Shown here in pieces: positions 34,449 through 46,778 of a stretch of DNA of 64,000 nucleotides. The notes beneath the pieces are model-generated. The model was given only the letters and a program-made list of their open reading frames with translations, was not told the DNA's origin and searched no databases. The position numbers and the translations under genes were made by a program. Source of the DNA: Lineolata rhizophorae (lineage: Eukaryota > Ascomycota > Dothideomycetes > Lineolatales > Lineolataceae); the NCBI GenBank assembly GCA_010093515.1, contig MU001701.1, positions 1 to 64,000 of the forward strand, written 5' to 3'. The first letter of the stretch is position 1, and each line of letters begins with the position of its first letter.

Positions 34449-35722
34449 ATGAGCGACAGCGGAGAGCCGACGGCGGAAACGCCCTTGGTGGAGAATATGG
34501 CGGTGCCTGCTTTCATCGCTACCGCGGATAGAGGGGAAGTGAATGATCCGCTGCTTCCGGCGAGAAGGACATTCTCAATGCGTGAGATCTGCCAGCTGTC
34601 TTTGGTAAAAACATCCACGGCGTTTTATGGTACTAACTCCCGGCCTCAGCCGCATTCACTCGAGCGAGGATCGATAAGCTCGGAAGGCATATGCCTCAGA
34701 CCATAGCACATAGAGGCTACAAGTCAAAGTATCCCGAAAATACTATGGGCGCATTCGCCGGTGCCGCGGATATCGGAGCCCACGCTATTGAGACCGACAT
34801 CCACCTATCTAGAGACGGGGTCGTAGTGCTTTCTCATGTAAGACGATGTGTACGGAATAGAACGGTATACGGAAGTGTAAAACTCATCACTTGCTTCGGC
34901 TAGGATGCCACCCTCAAACGATGCTTCGGCCAGCCTGGAAAAATCGTCGACTACGACTGGGAATACCTTGGCACCCTTCGCACTGCCAAGGAGCCTCACC
35001 TACCTATGCCTAGGCTCCTTGATCTTTTGAAATATCTTGCTAGGCCGGAGAACAAACATCTCTGGGTTCTGCTTGATATCAAGGTAAGCTTGCTTGGTGC
35101 TGACAGGAGTGATCACAGCTTACGATATCGCCAGATTGATAACGACCCCGACGATGTCATGCGTCTGATCGCGGCAACCATTGCCCAAGTGCCGCCCGCG
35201 AAAGGTCGCCCCTGGGCAGAGCGCATCCTTCTCGGTTGTTGGGCGGCCAGCTACTTGCCCCTCTGCGACAAGTACCTGCCAGACTTCCCGATTACGTACA
35301 TCGGCTACTCGCTCAGTTACGCGTCGCAGTTCTTCGTCACGCCTAACGTGTGCTTCAACATGTTGCAGGCAGTCTTGGTCGGGCCGTTCGGCGCCCGCTT
35401 TCTTCATCAGGCAAGGCGCCTCGGCCGGGCAGTGTACGCGTGGACCGTGAATAGCGAACTCCGGATGCGATGGTGTATCTGGCGAGAGCTGGACGGCGTT
35501 ATTACTGACGACCCGAAGAAATTTCTCGACGTATGTGAGGGAGTCAAGAACGACCTGTGTGCCCCTTCCAAGCTAGCGTTGGATTGGAGCACGTTGTTCT
35601 ACGTTGTGAGGGTACACCTTTTGTTGCTGGTTTTGGAATTACTTCTGAGATGGAAAGTTTTTGAGCTGGCAGCCCGAATCAAACGGACGGGGCGGGATAA
35701 GCCGAGTTCCATTGCAGCGTAG
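34449..35722 (+). CDS. Glycerophosphodiester phosphodiesterase, Pgc1 type
   Basis: GDPD-family phosphodiesterase resembling yeast Pgc1, a phosphatidylglycerol-specific phospholipase C that trims PG in mitochondria and lipid droplets. Secure exons: 34691-34837, 34904-35083 and 35135-35722 (304 residues from MPQTIAHRGY). Catalytic motifs are AHRGYKSKYPENTMGAF, AIETDIHLSRDGVVVLSHD and LLDIK. A C-terminal hydrophobic stretch (VRVHLLLLVLELLLRW) would anchor the protein in a membrane, as in Pgc1. An upstream exon 34449-34604 (MSDSGEPTAETPLV) can splice in phase 0 to 34679, giving 360 residues; this part is probable but its acceptor is uncertain because nearer AG sites are out of frame. The last intron is 51 nt and leaves an open frame if retained. 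Confidence 0.88.
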
Positions 35723-36033
35723 CATAACGGAGTAGATGGTTTCCGGGATGCATTTCGGCGGCGTTTTCTTGGTGGATCGTGTAAATAACGGCCGACTTCT
35801 GTGACAAGTGCTCCACGTGTATAAACCAAGAGCTCGATTGAAGCAAAGCGGTCAGGGAATGGTATGCCGTCGGGTCAGTCAAAATGAAGAATCGCTTGTC
35901 TGCTGTCGGACGGGCATGTCTTGGCGCGCCAAGACTTTCTGGACGCGGCCGCTCGCCTTCACGCGTCACGACACGCGCACAACCCCAACCCCGCGGCGCA
36001 ACATTTCCACATCAACTCCAACAGCCAGCGAAG

Positions 36034-37879
36034 ATGCCAAGGTAGGCGGGCGCCGAAAAAAAGAGTTTCTGGGCGATGTACTAACTGCGACTAGGGAAAT
36101 AATAACTTTACAGGCCGGCCAGTGCGGCAACAGCGGTATGCGCCCTTCGACTTCTTTGTTCCCGACCATCTTCTGTGCCAAGCTACAGGCCGACCGGACA
36201 GATCTCCATGATCAATCTCTATATGTGTCTGACTGAGCGCATCTAGTTGGTAGCCAGTTTTGGCAGCAGCTATGCCAAGAACATGGGATTAGCCAGGACG
36301 GTAATCTCGAGGACTTCGCGACCGAGGGCGGCGACAGGAAAGACGTCTTTTTCTACCAGGTATGCAACCTAGCGTTGTTCGCAGGGCTGGCTCGCGTCTG
36401 ATCAGGCGCTGGTGTTGATTTCCGACACAGTCGGACGATACTCGTTACATACCCCGCGCCATCCTCCTCGACCTGGAGCCTCGCGTGCTCAACGGCATCC
36501 AAACCGGGCCTTACAAGAACATATACAACCCAGAGAACTTCTACATACACCGGGACGGAACCGGCGCCGGAAACAATTGGGCGGCTGGCTATGCAACGGG
36601 GGAACAGGTGCACGAAGAGGTCATCGACATGATTGACCGGGAAGCGGATGGAAGTGATTCGCTCGAAGTACGGACCATGTAGCTACGTGGCACTAGGGAC
36701 ATATTTCTGATCCGTTTTAGGGCTTCATGCTTCTCCATTCCATTGCCGGTGGTACTGGGTCTGGTCTTGGAAGCTACTTGCTGGAGAGACTGAACGACAG
36801 GTTCCCGAAGAAGTTGATACAAACCTACTCGGTCTTTCCGGACACCCAAAATGCGGGAGACGTGGTCGTGCAGCCATACAACAGCTTGCTGGCCATGAGG
36901 AGGTTGACACAGAACGCAGACTCTGTGGTATGTGCGTTGCGTGGACGAATCATGGTGGTTAGACGTTGACACTACCTAGGTTGTCCTCGATAATGGCGCT
37001 CTGTCAAGGATTGCAGCAGACCGTCTGCACGTTCAAGAGCCTTCGTTCCAACAGACAAACCAATTAGTAAGTCACGACAGTGCGTACCATGCTAAAACCT
37101 ACCCTAACCGGAGCTCTAGGTGTCAACGGTAATGTGTGCGAGTACAACGACACTCCGGTATCCGGGCTATATGCATAACGATCTCGTCGGCATTGTCGCT
37201 TCACTGATTCCAACACCGCGGTGTCATTTCCTTATGACGTCGTATACACCCTTTACGGGTGATAATGTCGAGCAGGCCAAGACCGTTCGCAAGACTACGG
37301 TGCTAGACGTGATGCGGCGATTGCTACAGCCGAAGAACCGCATGGTTTCAACCAATCCGAGCAAGAAGAGCTGCTATATCTCCATCCTTAATATCATCCA
37401 AGGGGAGGCCGAAGCTCAAGACGTAGGTGCTCATTCATCATTGTGCTTCCGGAATAGATGCTGAAACTCTTGCGACGCAGGTCCACAAATCTTTGCTCCG
37501 CATCCGCGAGCGTCGCCTTGCTACCTTCATCCCCTGGGGCCCGGCCTCGATCCAAGTAGCTCTCACGCGCAAGTCTCCCTACGTTTCATCATCGCACCGC
37601 GTGTCCGGCCTCATGCTTGCCAACCATACAGGCATCGCCACGCTGTTCAAGCGCATCACGTTTCAATACGACAGGTTGCGGAAGCGTAATGCTTTCCTAG
37701 AGCAATACAAGCGGGAGGCGCCTTTCTCGGACGGCCTGAGCGAGTTCGACGAGGCTCGGGCTGTGGTTCAGGATTTGATCCACGAATACGAGGATGCTGA
37801 AGAGGCAGATTATTTGACAAAGGATATGGACAAGGAAGATGGAGATGGTCAAGCGGCTGGTGGGGCGGCGGCGGCGTAG
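36034..37879 (+). CDS. Gamma-tubulin
   Basis: Tubulin of the gamma-tubulin ring complex that nucleates microtubules at spindle pole bodies. Exons 36034-36041, 36095-36135, 36247-36359, 36431-36667, 36721-36927, 36980-37066, 37120-37422 and 37481-37879 give 464 residues. The start codon lies in an 8-nt first coding exon (ATGCCAAG) that splices to [19 protein letters not shown]. The GTP-binding glycine loop is GGTGSGLGS. Gamma-specific text includes [36 protein letters not shown] and [12 protein letters not shown]. The tail is acidic then Ala-rich ([18 protein letters not shown]). Seven short introns, all in frame, match the intron-rich pattern of filamentous fungal gamma-tubulins. Confidence 0.97.
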
Positions 37880-40198
37880 TAGACTTGCGGGTGAGTTGGT
37901 GTTGGCAGTATTGTTAATGCGGTACAGACCATGGCTTTCCACATATCCTGGGGTGTTTTGGCGCAAATACGGCCTTTATTGGTATAGCCCTAGTCGGTGT
38001 CTCCAAAGCCCGAGGTCGCTCGGAATGGCTCATGTATCATGGGTATTCCGGAAATGCTATGGTATGCTCGAATCTTGCGGAGAACTATTGAATTCAAAGT
38101 AGACCCAAAATATTTCTCCACTGTTGAAATATCGAGCGGCCAGTGCGTCAAGCTTCCCCGCATTTTGATTCTGCTCAAAGCCACCTAGTGAGCCGTTCCC
38201 GCCCTCGACAAACTTCTCCTAGTCCGTTTCCATCTAAAGGTGACTTATCTCGTACGGTAGGCAGTTCCCCACCGCTCGCTGAATTGCAGAAGAGTTCTTT
38301 CGGGCGAAGCGCCCAATCTAGAACGTGAATTGATTGCTAACGTCAGGGATTCCCCGCACAAAGCCATTTGTGACACTTTGGTGTTGGACGCCCAAGACTA
38401 CTAGTGCACGCTCCCGCGGACGACCACTGCTGGTACTGCTGGGACTTTGGTTGCACCTCAAAACAGCACTCTCCCACAATCGATCACACCCTAGGTATGG
38501 TCTGCAGTGTTTATAAAGTGGGCTCTTGGCCGTAGAGCCCGTTGAGGGCAACCGGATTCAACATAAAAATCGTCTCATGGACTCCATCTAAGTCAGACGG
38601 TTATCAACAACAAGCACGTGCTTCCCGGAAGAGTTAACGATAAGTCAGGCCACGCGCCGTAGTTCCGATGGACTAACCCGTGCACGTGTGGTCGGGCTTA
38701 ACTACGGCTCAGTATGCGGCGTAGCTTCTGCGGTCCGTCAATGACTCGGACCGTGGATCAGTTCGACTGCGCCATGGAACGGAGAATCCGGCGAGAGGTT
38801 GAGTCGAGACGAGCCGCACAGCAGCAAAAGTCGGACGGTTGTCTCCCGCTCTAGCTGCCCTGAAAAACATCGCCCCCAAATCCTCCGCAAGGCGCGGGGC
38901 TGTACTGCGTGCGTTCGAGACCATTACTCGTGTCGGCGGCCCGTGACGTCTGTTTATAGCACATTGTTTCCGGACCGGCTGCGGACCATGGGGCTTAGCG
39001 CCTTGCGTGTAGCGGGTACCCTTACGAGCCGTGCCGCAAATCCGCATAACATCGTCTCTTCGACCTGCGGAGCGACGCCGCGGCGAAGAGTGCGAGTTTG
39101 CGCGCCGGCTGCCGGCCTTGGCCCTTGGAACGTGGCTCGGCGGCTCGGCCGAATGGGCTCCGCAGCTGGCGCCCCTCATTGGTCCACAATTCTCCGCCTT
39201 GTTCCACCCGCCGCCAACTCACTGCCAGCCCTTGCGACGTTGGGCCAGCATTCTCCTGGCGGCCGCCCTGCGCGTCCGCACCTACATACGGCGAAGGCGT
39301 CTTCATTGGCCTCGCTTGCATGGCGACGGGCGCACGCTTACCACGCGTGGCTTGCTGGCTCCGATCCCTTGGCGTTCCGCTGCCACTCCCGGTTTCTTCT
39401 CCCTCGTTCGGCGCCGACCTGCACGCCGAATCGCGCCAGCCTTCCATTGCCACGGCTCGCCGGCCAGTGAAGGGCCGCCCCTGGCTGCTCCGGCCGCGGG
39501 CACTCCCTTGTCGGACCAAGGGACGGAACGGCCAGGTCCGGGACCTCCAGCCAAACGGCTCGCTCATGCCCCTGGCAACCGTGGGTCGCCGCCGTGGGAG
39601 AACCCAGCTAAACACAAAACACTCCATCCCCACGACGGTCCACGCTGAAGCGGGTCCCCATTCCTGCCCGGTCCTTCTCCTAACTGGCTGGCCCACAAAC
39701 ATGAGCGCCAGTCACACAGCCTGCGCCCATTCACGACGACGTCCTGCTGAGCAACCAAGCGGGCAGCTCCACCGGCCCGCTGCGGACGACGAATCCCACG
39801 TCCAGCCCCGCAGCCACCGTCGTGGCCATGGCGCTAAGGCTCCGCGGGGCTTGGTCACCGTTGCGGGTCACGGTGCTGGCCCTGCTGTGCGCGGATACTA
39901 TGGTGCAACGCCATGTTGTGCTGGCCAGCACGACCCGTGGCCTGCTCGGACCGCAATTCATGGCAGGGCGGTGGCTACGGTGGCAGGACATGGAGTGGAA
40001 CGGTCGCCCTGAGCCGTGGGAGACGCAAGAGCCACTGCGGGTGCGTTGAGTATAAGTTTCTGTAGCCCCCTCCTGTTCCTTTTGAGGATCTCGTACGCTC
40101 TTCGGCCTTGCGCACGACGATCATCACTGTCAGTCAACTGTCAGCTTGCACAAATTTCGAACCTCCTTATTGCCTTTGTATCATCTCTTGGGCCGATC
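37880..40198. other. 2.3-kb intergenic region, GC-rich in its second half
   Basis: The first 900 bp are mixed-composition 3' flank of gamma-tubulin. From about 38900 to 40040 the DNA is GC-rich with overlapping long frames on both strands (Arg/Pro/Ala-rich, no motif), which I treat as non-coding upstream DNA of the GH76 gene. A TATAAG element lies near 40051, about 150 bp before the GH76 start. Confidence 0.4.
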
Positions 40199-41431
40199 AT
40201 GCTACATCATCGCGGGCCACTGCTGCTCACACTATGCACTGCCCTGCAGGCCTTACCGGCGGCGGCGCGCACCGCTCAAGATTATTTCAGTCAAGTAGGC
40301 GATGCTATGGGAGTGCTCCAGAGGTGGTATGACTATGACACGTAAGATTGGCCCCTTGCTTTTCATGTTTGGACCCGTACTCTTTTATTTGAATTCAAAA
40401 CTGACATAAATTATAGAGGCCTGTGGAACACTACTGGCTGGTGGAACAGCGCCAATCTGGTCACTATGCTAGCCGATGCCACAATTGCTGACTCTACTTT
40501 CGACAACACCACCTCGGAGATTTTCACCAACACATTTGAAAAGGCCCAAGAGACCAACTTAGAAGAAAATCGCATTGATATGGTGCGTCGCTGCGTAGCG
40601 CCCAACTGCCCCGGAAATGCGCCCGTCGTCGTCAGGCCACGAGGCTTTATCAACGGCTTCTTCGACGACGAAGGCTGGTGGGCGCTCGCCTGGATCCGCG
40701 TCTACGACCTGACGGGCCAGCAGCAATGGCTCGACGCCGCCAGCTTCATCTTCAACGACATGCTGTCGACGGGCTACAACGCGACCTGCGGCGGCATCTG
40801 GTGGGACCGGGACCACACGCAAAACGCGGCCATCGCCAACGAGCTGTTCCTCAGCGTGGCGGCGCACCTAGCGAACCGCAAGCCCAACGGTGACTTCTAC
40901 CGCGGCTGGGCGGTGCGGCAGTGGGACTGGTTCCGCAACTCAGGCCTCATCAACGGGGCCGGCAACATCAACGACGGGCTAAACTTAGATACGTGCCGCA
41001 ACAACAACGGCACCGTGTGGACGTACAACCAGGGTGTCATCCTAGGCGGGCTGGTCGAGCTGGCGGCCGCAACGGGCGACGACTCGCACATCACGACCGC
41101 GACGTCCATCGCGAGCGCCGCCATCGACACCCTCGCCGACGACAACGGCATCATCCACGACAAGTACGAGGACCACGCGGACTGGGAGGACGGCCACACT
41201 TTCAAGGGCGTCTTCGTGCGCAACCTGGCCGCGCTGCACGCCGCAACGGGTGACGCCGGCTTCAGCGACTTCCTAACCGCCAACGCCGACAGCGTCTGGG
41301 ACGTCGCCCGGGACCGCGGCACGGGCGAGATCGGGCCTGTCTGGTCGTTGGGCGGGGGTGTGAAGAGCGCTGGGACGCAGGGTTCGGGGCTGGATGCGCT
41401 GGTTGCGGCGGGCGCGGTGAGCAGCGGGTGA
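40199..41431 (+). CDS. Secreted GH76 family alpha-1,6-mannanase
   Basis: Glycoside hydrolase family 76, the endo-alpha-1,6-mannanase/Dfg5-Dcw1 group that cleaves or transglycosylates mannan and GPI glycans at the cell wall. Exons 40199-40341 and 40417-41431 give 385 residues. An N-terminal signal peptide (LLLTLCTALQALPAAARTA) is followed by YFSQVGDAMGVLQRWYD and GLWNTTGWWNSANLVTMLAD. The catalytic Asp pair of the family sits in FFDDEGWWALAWIRVYD; downstream signatures are CGGIWWDRDHTQNAAIANEL and VWTYNQGVILGGLVEL. No C-terminal hydrophobic GPI signal follows, so a soluble secreted enzyme is more likely than a wall-anchored Dfg5. The intron (GTAAGA to TTATAG) interrupts the tenth codon from the end of exon 1's conserved helix. 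Confidence 0.93.
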
Positions 41432-44150
41432 AGCCGTCTGCTCGCAGAGGCGGGCTAATGCCACTATCTATGGAATTCTGGATGGAATGGGATTTTGTGG
41501 TAATTGCGAGCAACTCAGAGGCGCTGGATTGAAGACATGGTTGGATACTTGTGTATATTTTTCTGATTACACCATGTATATAGCGTTTGATGACTGATGA
41601 TACCCAATTACATAGGTTCGTGTTTCTAGGCTGCGTTTTATTCGAGTTAGATGCTTGCCACGTGATGCGAACCCTCGTAAAGCTAAGAGTGATCTCACTT
41701 AATCAACGTCACTCCGAGTCATCCGCTGTTTTGAAGTGCTTCAGTTCAATTCACACAATAAAATGCGCGTAGTGCTGGAGAGCCAACCAAACCTTAAATG
41801 GTTCAGATTTTTGAATTGGTGGTGAAGCCTTCTTTGATATCCCAGATGCATGGTTGTTGAACACTAAAAGTATGGCTTTCTCTTGCAACATGATTTAGGC
41901 AGTAGCCCCCGAGTCTTGTTGTGTTGTTTCAGTGAAAGATTAGCGATCGATGCGTGGGAAATGCACAGGTAATTTGCCCAGCAGCCATCGAGTACGCTAC
42001 AGAATAGTTCGACTTGAACTTCCTGGTTTCGCATATTTTATTTTAATCTCTAAGAACAGTATAAAGTTGCATGAAGGCCACTAGTACCTCCGGAAGATGC
42101 TCTACTACTATACCTATGTTCAAGATCGCCGGGGCGTGCTTGGCACAGTTGCGACGCTTGACTATCCGAGCATGACATCATTTACCTACTTTCTCTAAGT
42201 GGTTGGACTGCATCTATATTTGGGTTACACTATGGCAGTTATGGCAGTTCTGTTGACCATGACGCGAGTGGCGTTTCACGGAATGGGTGCGACCAGGGAA
42301 GCCGAGAAGTTGAATAGGGCAAGGTTGATGCGTCTTCTCAGCTGCACACGTCTAGCACGTGACTTCGGAGGCTGTCACCAAAGCGCGTTCTAGTTCAAGC
42401 ATGACGCAAAACGCAGGAACCAGGAACAAACGCCAGAAGGCTGTCCAACGGATTGCTCGCGATCTCCAGGAACATTTTTGTTGACATGGACCTAGGTGAG
42501 TAGGTATTCGTGGCATGGCAGCAGTGGCTCGGGGCTGACGGAGACAGGCACAAGCTGCAGTCGGGCGGAGCGTAACCGTTTCAGGCTAGCGCATTGACGG
42601 GCGCGTGGATCGCTGCGCTACGTCTGAGGAAGATGAGTGAAGGCATTTTGCCTCAGGATGCGAGCAAGCAAGCCCTTTTCCTCACGGCAAGATGGGACTG
42701 GAGGAGCATGATTGCCCGCACCGAGCATCAAAGTGGACTGATTCCTCCCCAACCAAACCGCAGAGCTCAGCAAGGCAGTCGTATTAGGTCTAGCGGGTGC
42801 TGCAGATGACAGGCCTGAGCGAACGCACGTGGCGAGGATATTTTGATTTGAGCCGTTAGACCGGCCGACTGGTGGCGACTCTGCTTCTGCGGAGGCTTCG
42901 CAAGCGACTGAGAGGGACGATTGGTGACTACGGTATATACCTACGTAGGACCAGTTGACCGCGGAGAGGCAAAAGGAATGTGCCCCGCAGGCACTCCGTA
43001 GATGGCGAGAGCTCGAGCCAGAAGATCCGGGGCTGGAATGTTTTGCGACACGTTGGCGGGGCAGCTAGGCTCTTGGCCGGAACGGTCGCTGATGTTTGTT
43101 AGGACCTGGCGTGCTGCACTAGACGCAGGGCGCCGGGTCTACATAGGCAATAATGTCGCACGTGCTGCAGGCCGTTATATGAATCTATCCGTCTCCGTAG
43201 AGACGAGAGCGCGGCTGCTAAGCGCCCGTCGGGTCGGAGAAGGCGGAAAAACAGAAGGTGCGGAGTGTAATATAGTACTTCGTAACTGTGTGCAGAGGTC
43301 GTCGGTCGCGACCGGAGGCGTGGTCGTCACTTGACCAGCGCAGGTTTGAGGGTCACAGGCTGTTTCTCTGCTGGCGCGCGGCACCAGGGCGATCGAGGGC
43401 GGCGTGGGCTCGCGGGAGAGCGCCGCCGGGCGGCGAGAAGGTTCCAGGCCAGGGAAGGCGCAGCGGCGCGTGATTGGGCCGCCAACGGCGGGCCTTGGCA
43501 GGGACCTTCGAGCGGGAGCGCCTGCCCGCCGCCGGCGCCAGCAGGAGCCCCTCGATCCCTCGATTGCTCCTGCCCGGCCAGCGCTCTCTGCCTCCATTTC
43601 GTCTGGCCCAATCCCGTTGCGACCACGCCCTCCGGGAGGAAGGGGCGTGCAGACTGAGAGCAACGCGGCTGCCGCTCTGGCTGGCTTCGAGAACCTCCGT
43701 GCTTGTCCCGCCCCTTCCTTCTCCGCGAACATTTCGAACACTCGGTGCTGCGTTTCTCCCCTGGACCCTTCCCGAGTAAGGGTCTGCAGTCTTGAGACAC
43801 TTGACGGGGCCGCGCCGGCGACCTCAACACTCCCGGATCGCGACACAGGGCGACGGCCGTTGTCTGCGGCTCCCAACACCTGCGCCGGGCCACGATTGTG
43901 CTGTCGCCGGACGGGAACCGGGACTCTCCTCGCCTCGGCGTGCGCTTGCAGGCACCTTTGGCACAGCGGGGCGAGAGGAAAGCGCAGGCCTGCCGTGCCT
44001 TCCCTCCATCGACGCCGCAGCAAGCTGGCTCCTCCGCCGGCAACCACGACTGCCCGCGCCGGCCAGCTTGTCCTCAGCCGTGCCTTCCTCTCCGGCAAGC
44101 GACCCGCGGAATATGCGTGCCCGGCCGGCGCGCCTCCCTTCATCGTCGCC
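41432..44150. other. 2.7-kb intergenic region before the Ser/Pro-rich gene
   Basis: AT-rich to about 42200, then mixed, then GC-rich from 43300. The GC-rich end carries an in-frame upstream extension of the following gene and long antisense frames; none shows a family motif. A palindromic CCTACGTAGG occurs near 42941. I see no RNA gene. Confidence 0.4.
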
Positions 44151-45473
44151 ATGACTTCGCCCGTCCTCTCCACCTCTCCCTCGTCCTCCTCGTCCTCCGC
44201 CTCCACAGTGCTTCCGCTCGTCGCGCCAGAGCATCCCGCCAACACCTCTGAACCGCACCCGTCGTGCAACCCTTCGGGCTCGAATTCTCCACCGAAGCCG
44301 GCACCGAACTCATTTGAGGACCACGAAACCGCCATCTCCGCGCCCGTGCCCACCACGCCCCTCCCCACTGAGCACATCACCGTCATGGCCGCTTCGACGG
44401 TCGACAGTGCGGCGGCAGAGCCTACGGAGCAACGTCAGGCTCGTCCGATGACTCCTCGGGCTTCCTCAGATCCGACCTCCGCCAGCACTGGCAGTAGCGG
44501 GAGTAGCGGCAGCGAGCTCGCGGTCTTCAGCTCACCTGCCACGTCTCCTTTGCAGCTCGGGGAGCCTCGCAACCGCTCTCCCTACTCTCGCAACGGACAC
44601 TTCCGCTCGCACTCATCTTCTGGCGCTACGGGCGCTCCGCCCATGGCGCGCGCCAACTCGCTTCCGACCATGCCAACCTCGATGTCGCAGCTGAGCCTCT
44701 CCACCTCGCCATCTCCGTCCTTGATCGCTTCCTCCGACTCGCCCTTTATGCGCCCGGTTAGCCCGCTCCGCTCCCCCGCTCGTGTCGGTCGCAGCCCCTT
44801 CCGCACCAGCTTCGACGACTTGCCCGTTCCTGGTGGACCCGGAGGCCCTCCGAGTCGCGGCAGCGAGATCGGGAGCATCTCGGAGGAAGACGTCTTGGAC
44901 TTGACACCTAAGCACCAAAAGCAGGCCGCCGAGCGCGGGTCGCTGCAAAATACGAGCTCGCTAAGCGCTTTGCCTTCGTTGCATCACAGCAACTCATTTC
45001 CTCGCCGCCGGCGCCCCGCCTCACCACTCCATCAGATGAGCAGCGCGTCTATTCCGGGCCAGCCGTCCCAGCAGCAGCAGCAAGCTTCTTCGACACACTC
45101 GTCACCCCTGCTCTCAGCCACCAGATTCAATGAGCCATTCCCGCACTACGCTGTGTCGCTATCGTCCACTTCGTCGGTTCCGTCGACGCCCACTTCGATG
45201 CGCTCGCGCAGCCCATCTATCTCCTCGCTCGAAACCATTCCGGACTCGCCGGATGCGGAGGAGGCTGCCATTGAGGCCGACCGCATCGCGCGCCTCAAGG
45301 CTGCGGCCGAGCACGAGAACTCTTCCTCGCGCAGCAACAGCCTGGAAGTGCCCTCCGGACGTGGCGGTGCCTTCGGGGGAGGCTTTGGTGGCAGGGACAA
45401 GAGGAAGCGCTGGAGCGTGTGCGGAGCTGAAAGGCGTGGTGACCTGGATTTGGAGACGATTTGGGAGGATTGA
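44151..45473 (+). CDS. Ser/Pro-rich protein with conserved C terminus
   Basis: A single open exon of 440 residues from ATG 44151. Most of it is low-complexity Ser/Pro/Thr sequence with many SP/TP sites (SPLRSPARVGRSPFRTSFDD; SLSTSPSPSL), suggesting a disordered, kinase-regulated protein. The end is different: SISSLETIPDSPDAEEAAIE, then a helical EADRIARLKAAAEH, then RDKRKRWSVCGAERRGDLDL and ETIWED. That basic-then-acidic block looks conserved and could be an interaction or localisation motif. I do not recognise a named family and assign no function. The frame is open upstream to 43404 but the first good ATG context is at 44151. Confidence 0.7.
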   Translation: MTSPVLSTSPSSSSSSASTVLPLVAPEHPANTSEPHPSCNPSGSNSPPKPAPNSFEDHETAISAPVPTTPLPTEHITVMAASTVDSAAAEPTEQRQARPMTPRASSDPTSASTGSSGSSGSELAVFSSPATSPLQLGEPRNRSPYSRNGHFRSHSSSGATGAPPMARANSLPTMPTSMSQLSLSTSPSPSLIASSDSPFMRPVSPLRSPARVGRSPFRTSFDDLPVPGGPGGPPSRGSEIGSISEEDVLDLTPKHQKQAAERGSLQNTSSLSALPSLHHSNSFPRRRRPASPLHQMSSASIPGQPSQQQQQASSTHSSPLLSATRFNEPFPHYAVSLSSTSSVPSTPTSMRSRSPSISSLETIPDSPDAEEAAIEADRIARLKAAAEHENSSSRSNSLEVPSGRGGAFGGGFGGRDKRKRWSVCGAERRGDLDLETIWED

Positions 45474-46778
45474 TTGCAAGCAGTGCCGGCCGATGGGTTG
45501 GGTCTGCGAGAGATAAATTGAAGAGACTACCTATCAGATGACGGGACATTCCAAATGAGAGAGAGGCTTGCTGGAATTGTTGATCGCGGAAAAAATTCGA
45601 AGTCGGGGCATCGAGATCAATACCACACGTACATGGAGCATACTTTTCACGGTCTACACGCAACGCGGGCTACGAGACCAACGGCAGACCCCCAAGCTTT
45701 CTGTGGTGGCTTCTTATGGTGGTTTTCCATTGTCTTTCTGGTTTCTATTAAACGGCGTAATCAGTGAATCGGGTACGACGGCGTCCATAATGGCACACTA
45801 GGCGCATCGACATGGTCGAAATCTCTCTCTTTTCTTGCATTCGGCTTAAGCCTTCAAGGGGTTAATGTTTTACTAGTACTGGGTCCTTTTTCCCTTGATC
45901 GGCTCAGCCACCGCGAAACACTCAAGGGCGCGCCGCACTGGGTTGGATGGATGGATACTCGGATACCCTACTTCACCTTCGTACTCCGTTTCCTCTCACA
46001 TACAAACCGCGGACTGTCGCGCTCGGCAATTTCAGAGAGGTGCTCACTGTGGGTGCGAGGCACGCTGATGGTGATGGTTAGGTATCCACTTTCCCCCTTT
46101 GCGATTTCCTTTTTCACTTTTATTGAGCAACGTAGACCCCAACTGCTGGGAAGCGTCTGTATGCATTGTGAGAGTGGATAGCATAAACTAGTTAGCTGCT
46201 CGTCTAGCATTCGAGCTCGTAACTGGTACATTTGCGGATGGCAGAGTCTGGAGATTGTTTGGGTTAGCGGGTGAGCTGGGACTGGCCGGGTACGGAGGGT
46301 GGGTGTAAACGGTCGAATATACCTGAGCCTGTGGTTAGGCACGCGCGTACCTCTACATACATAGGAGCAAAATGCTAGCACTTCGAGCAAGAGTCTTAGA
46401 GTGCTATAAACGTGCATATTCTTTCTCACAATGAGGAGGATTTGATGCCATACGTGGGGGAATTAGTTATGGTGTCTCTTACTAGCTGCGACAGGAAATG
46501 TCAACTACGGAAGTCTTCTACGCATTCTCATATCCGAGTACCAATCCCGACCCTAGACTCTAATTCTACACCCCGACCAGAACGCCAGATCGCGCAACGA
46601 AGCTTGAACCGACCCATAGAGCTACCGAAGCTGCCCAAACATTCGCACAATCATGGAAATACAGCCGTCTCAGAAAAAAAAAAAAAAGCTAAAACATGAA
46701 AAGGCCCAGAAGACCATGGCGATATGGAGCGCGTTACATCCGAAACTTCGCAATACATACCACTAGACCAAACCGATT
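45474..46778. other. Convergent intergenic region
   Basis: 1.3 kb between the Ser/Pro-rich gene and the 3' end of the MFS transporter gene. It contains a 15-A run near 46674. No gene is supported. Confidence 0.35.

Noticed and set aside
39022-40012. 304-codon plus and 226-codon minus frames before the GH76 gene
   Set aside because: Mutually antisense, Arg/Pro-rich and without motif; interpreted as GC-rich upstream DNA.
43175-44386. 403-codon minus frame and in-frame upstream extension of the Ser/Pro-rich gene
   Set aside because: The minus frame is antisense with no motif. The plus-strand extension before 44151 changes to Arg-rich composition and lacks a good start codon context.
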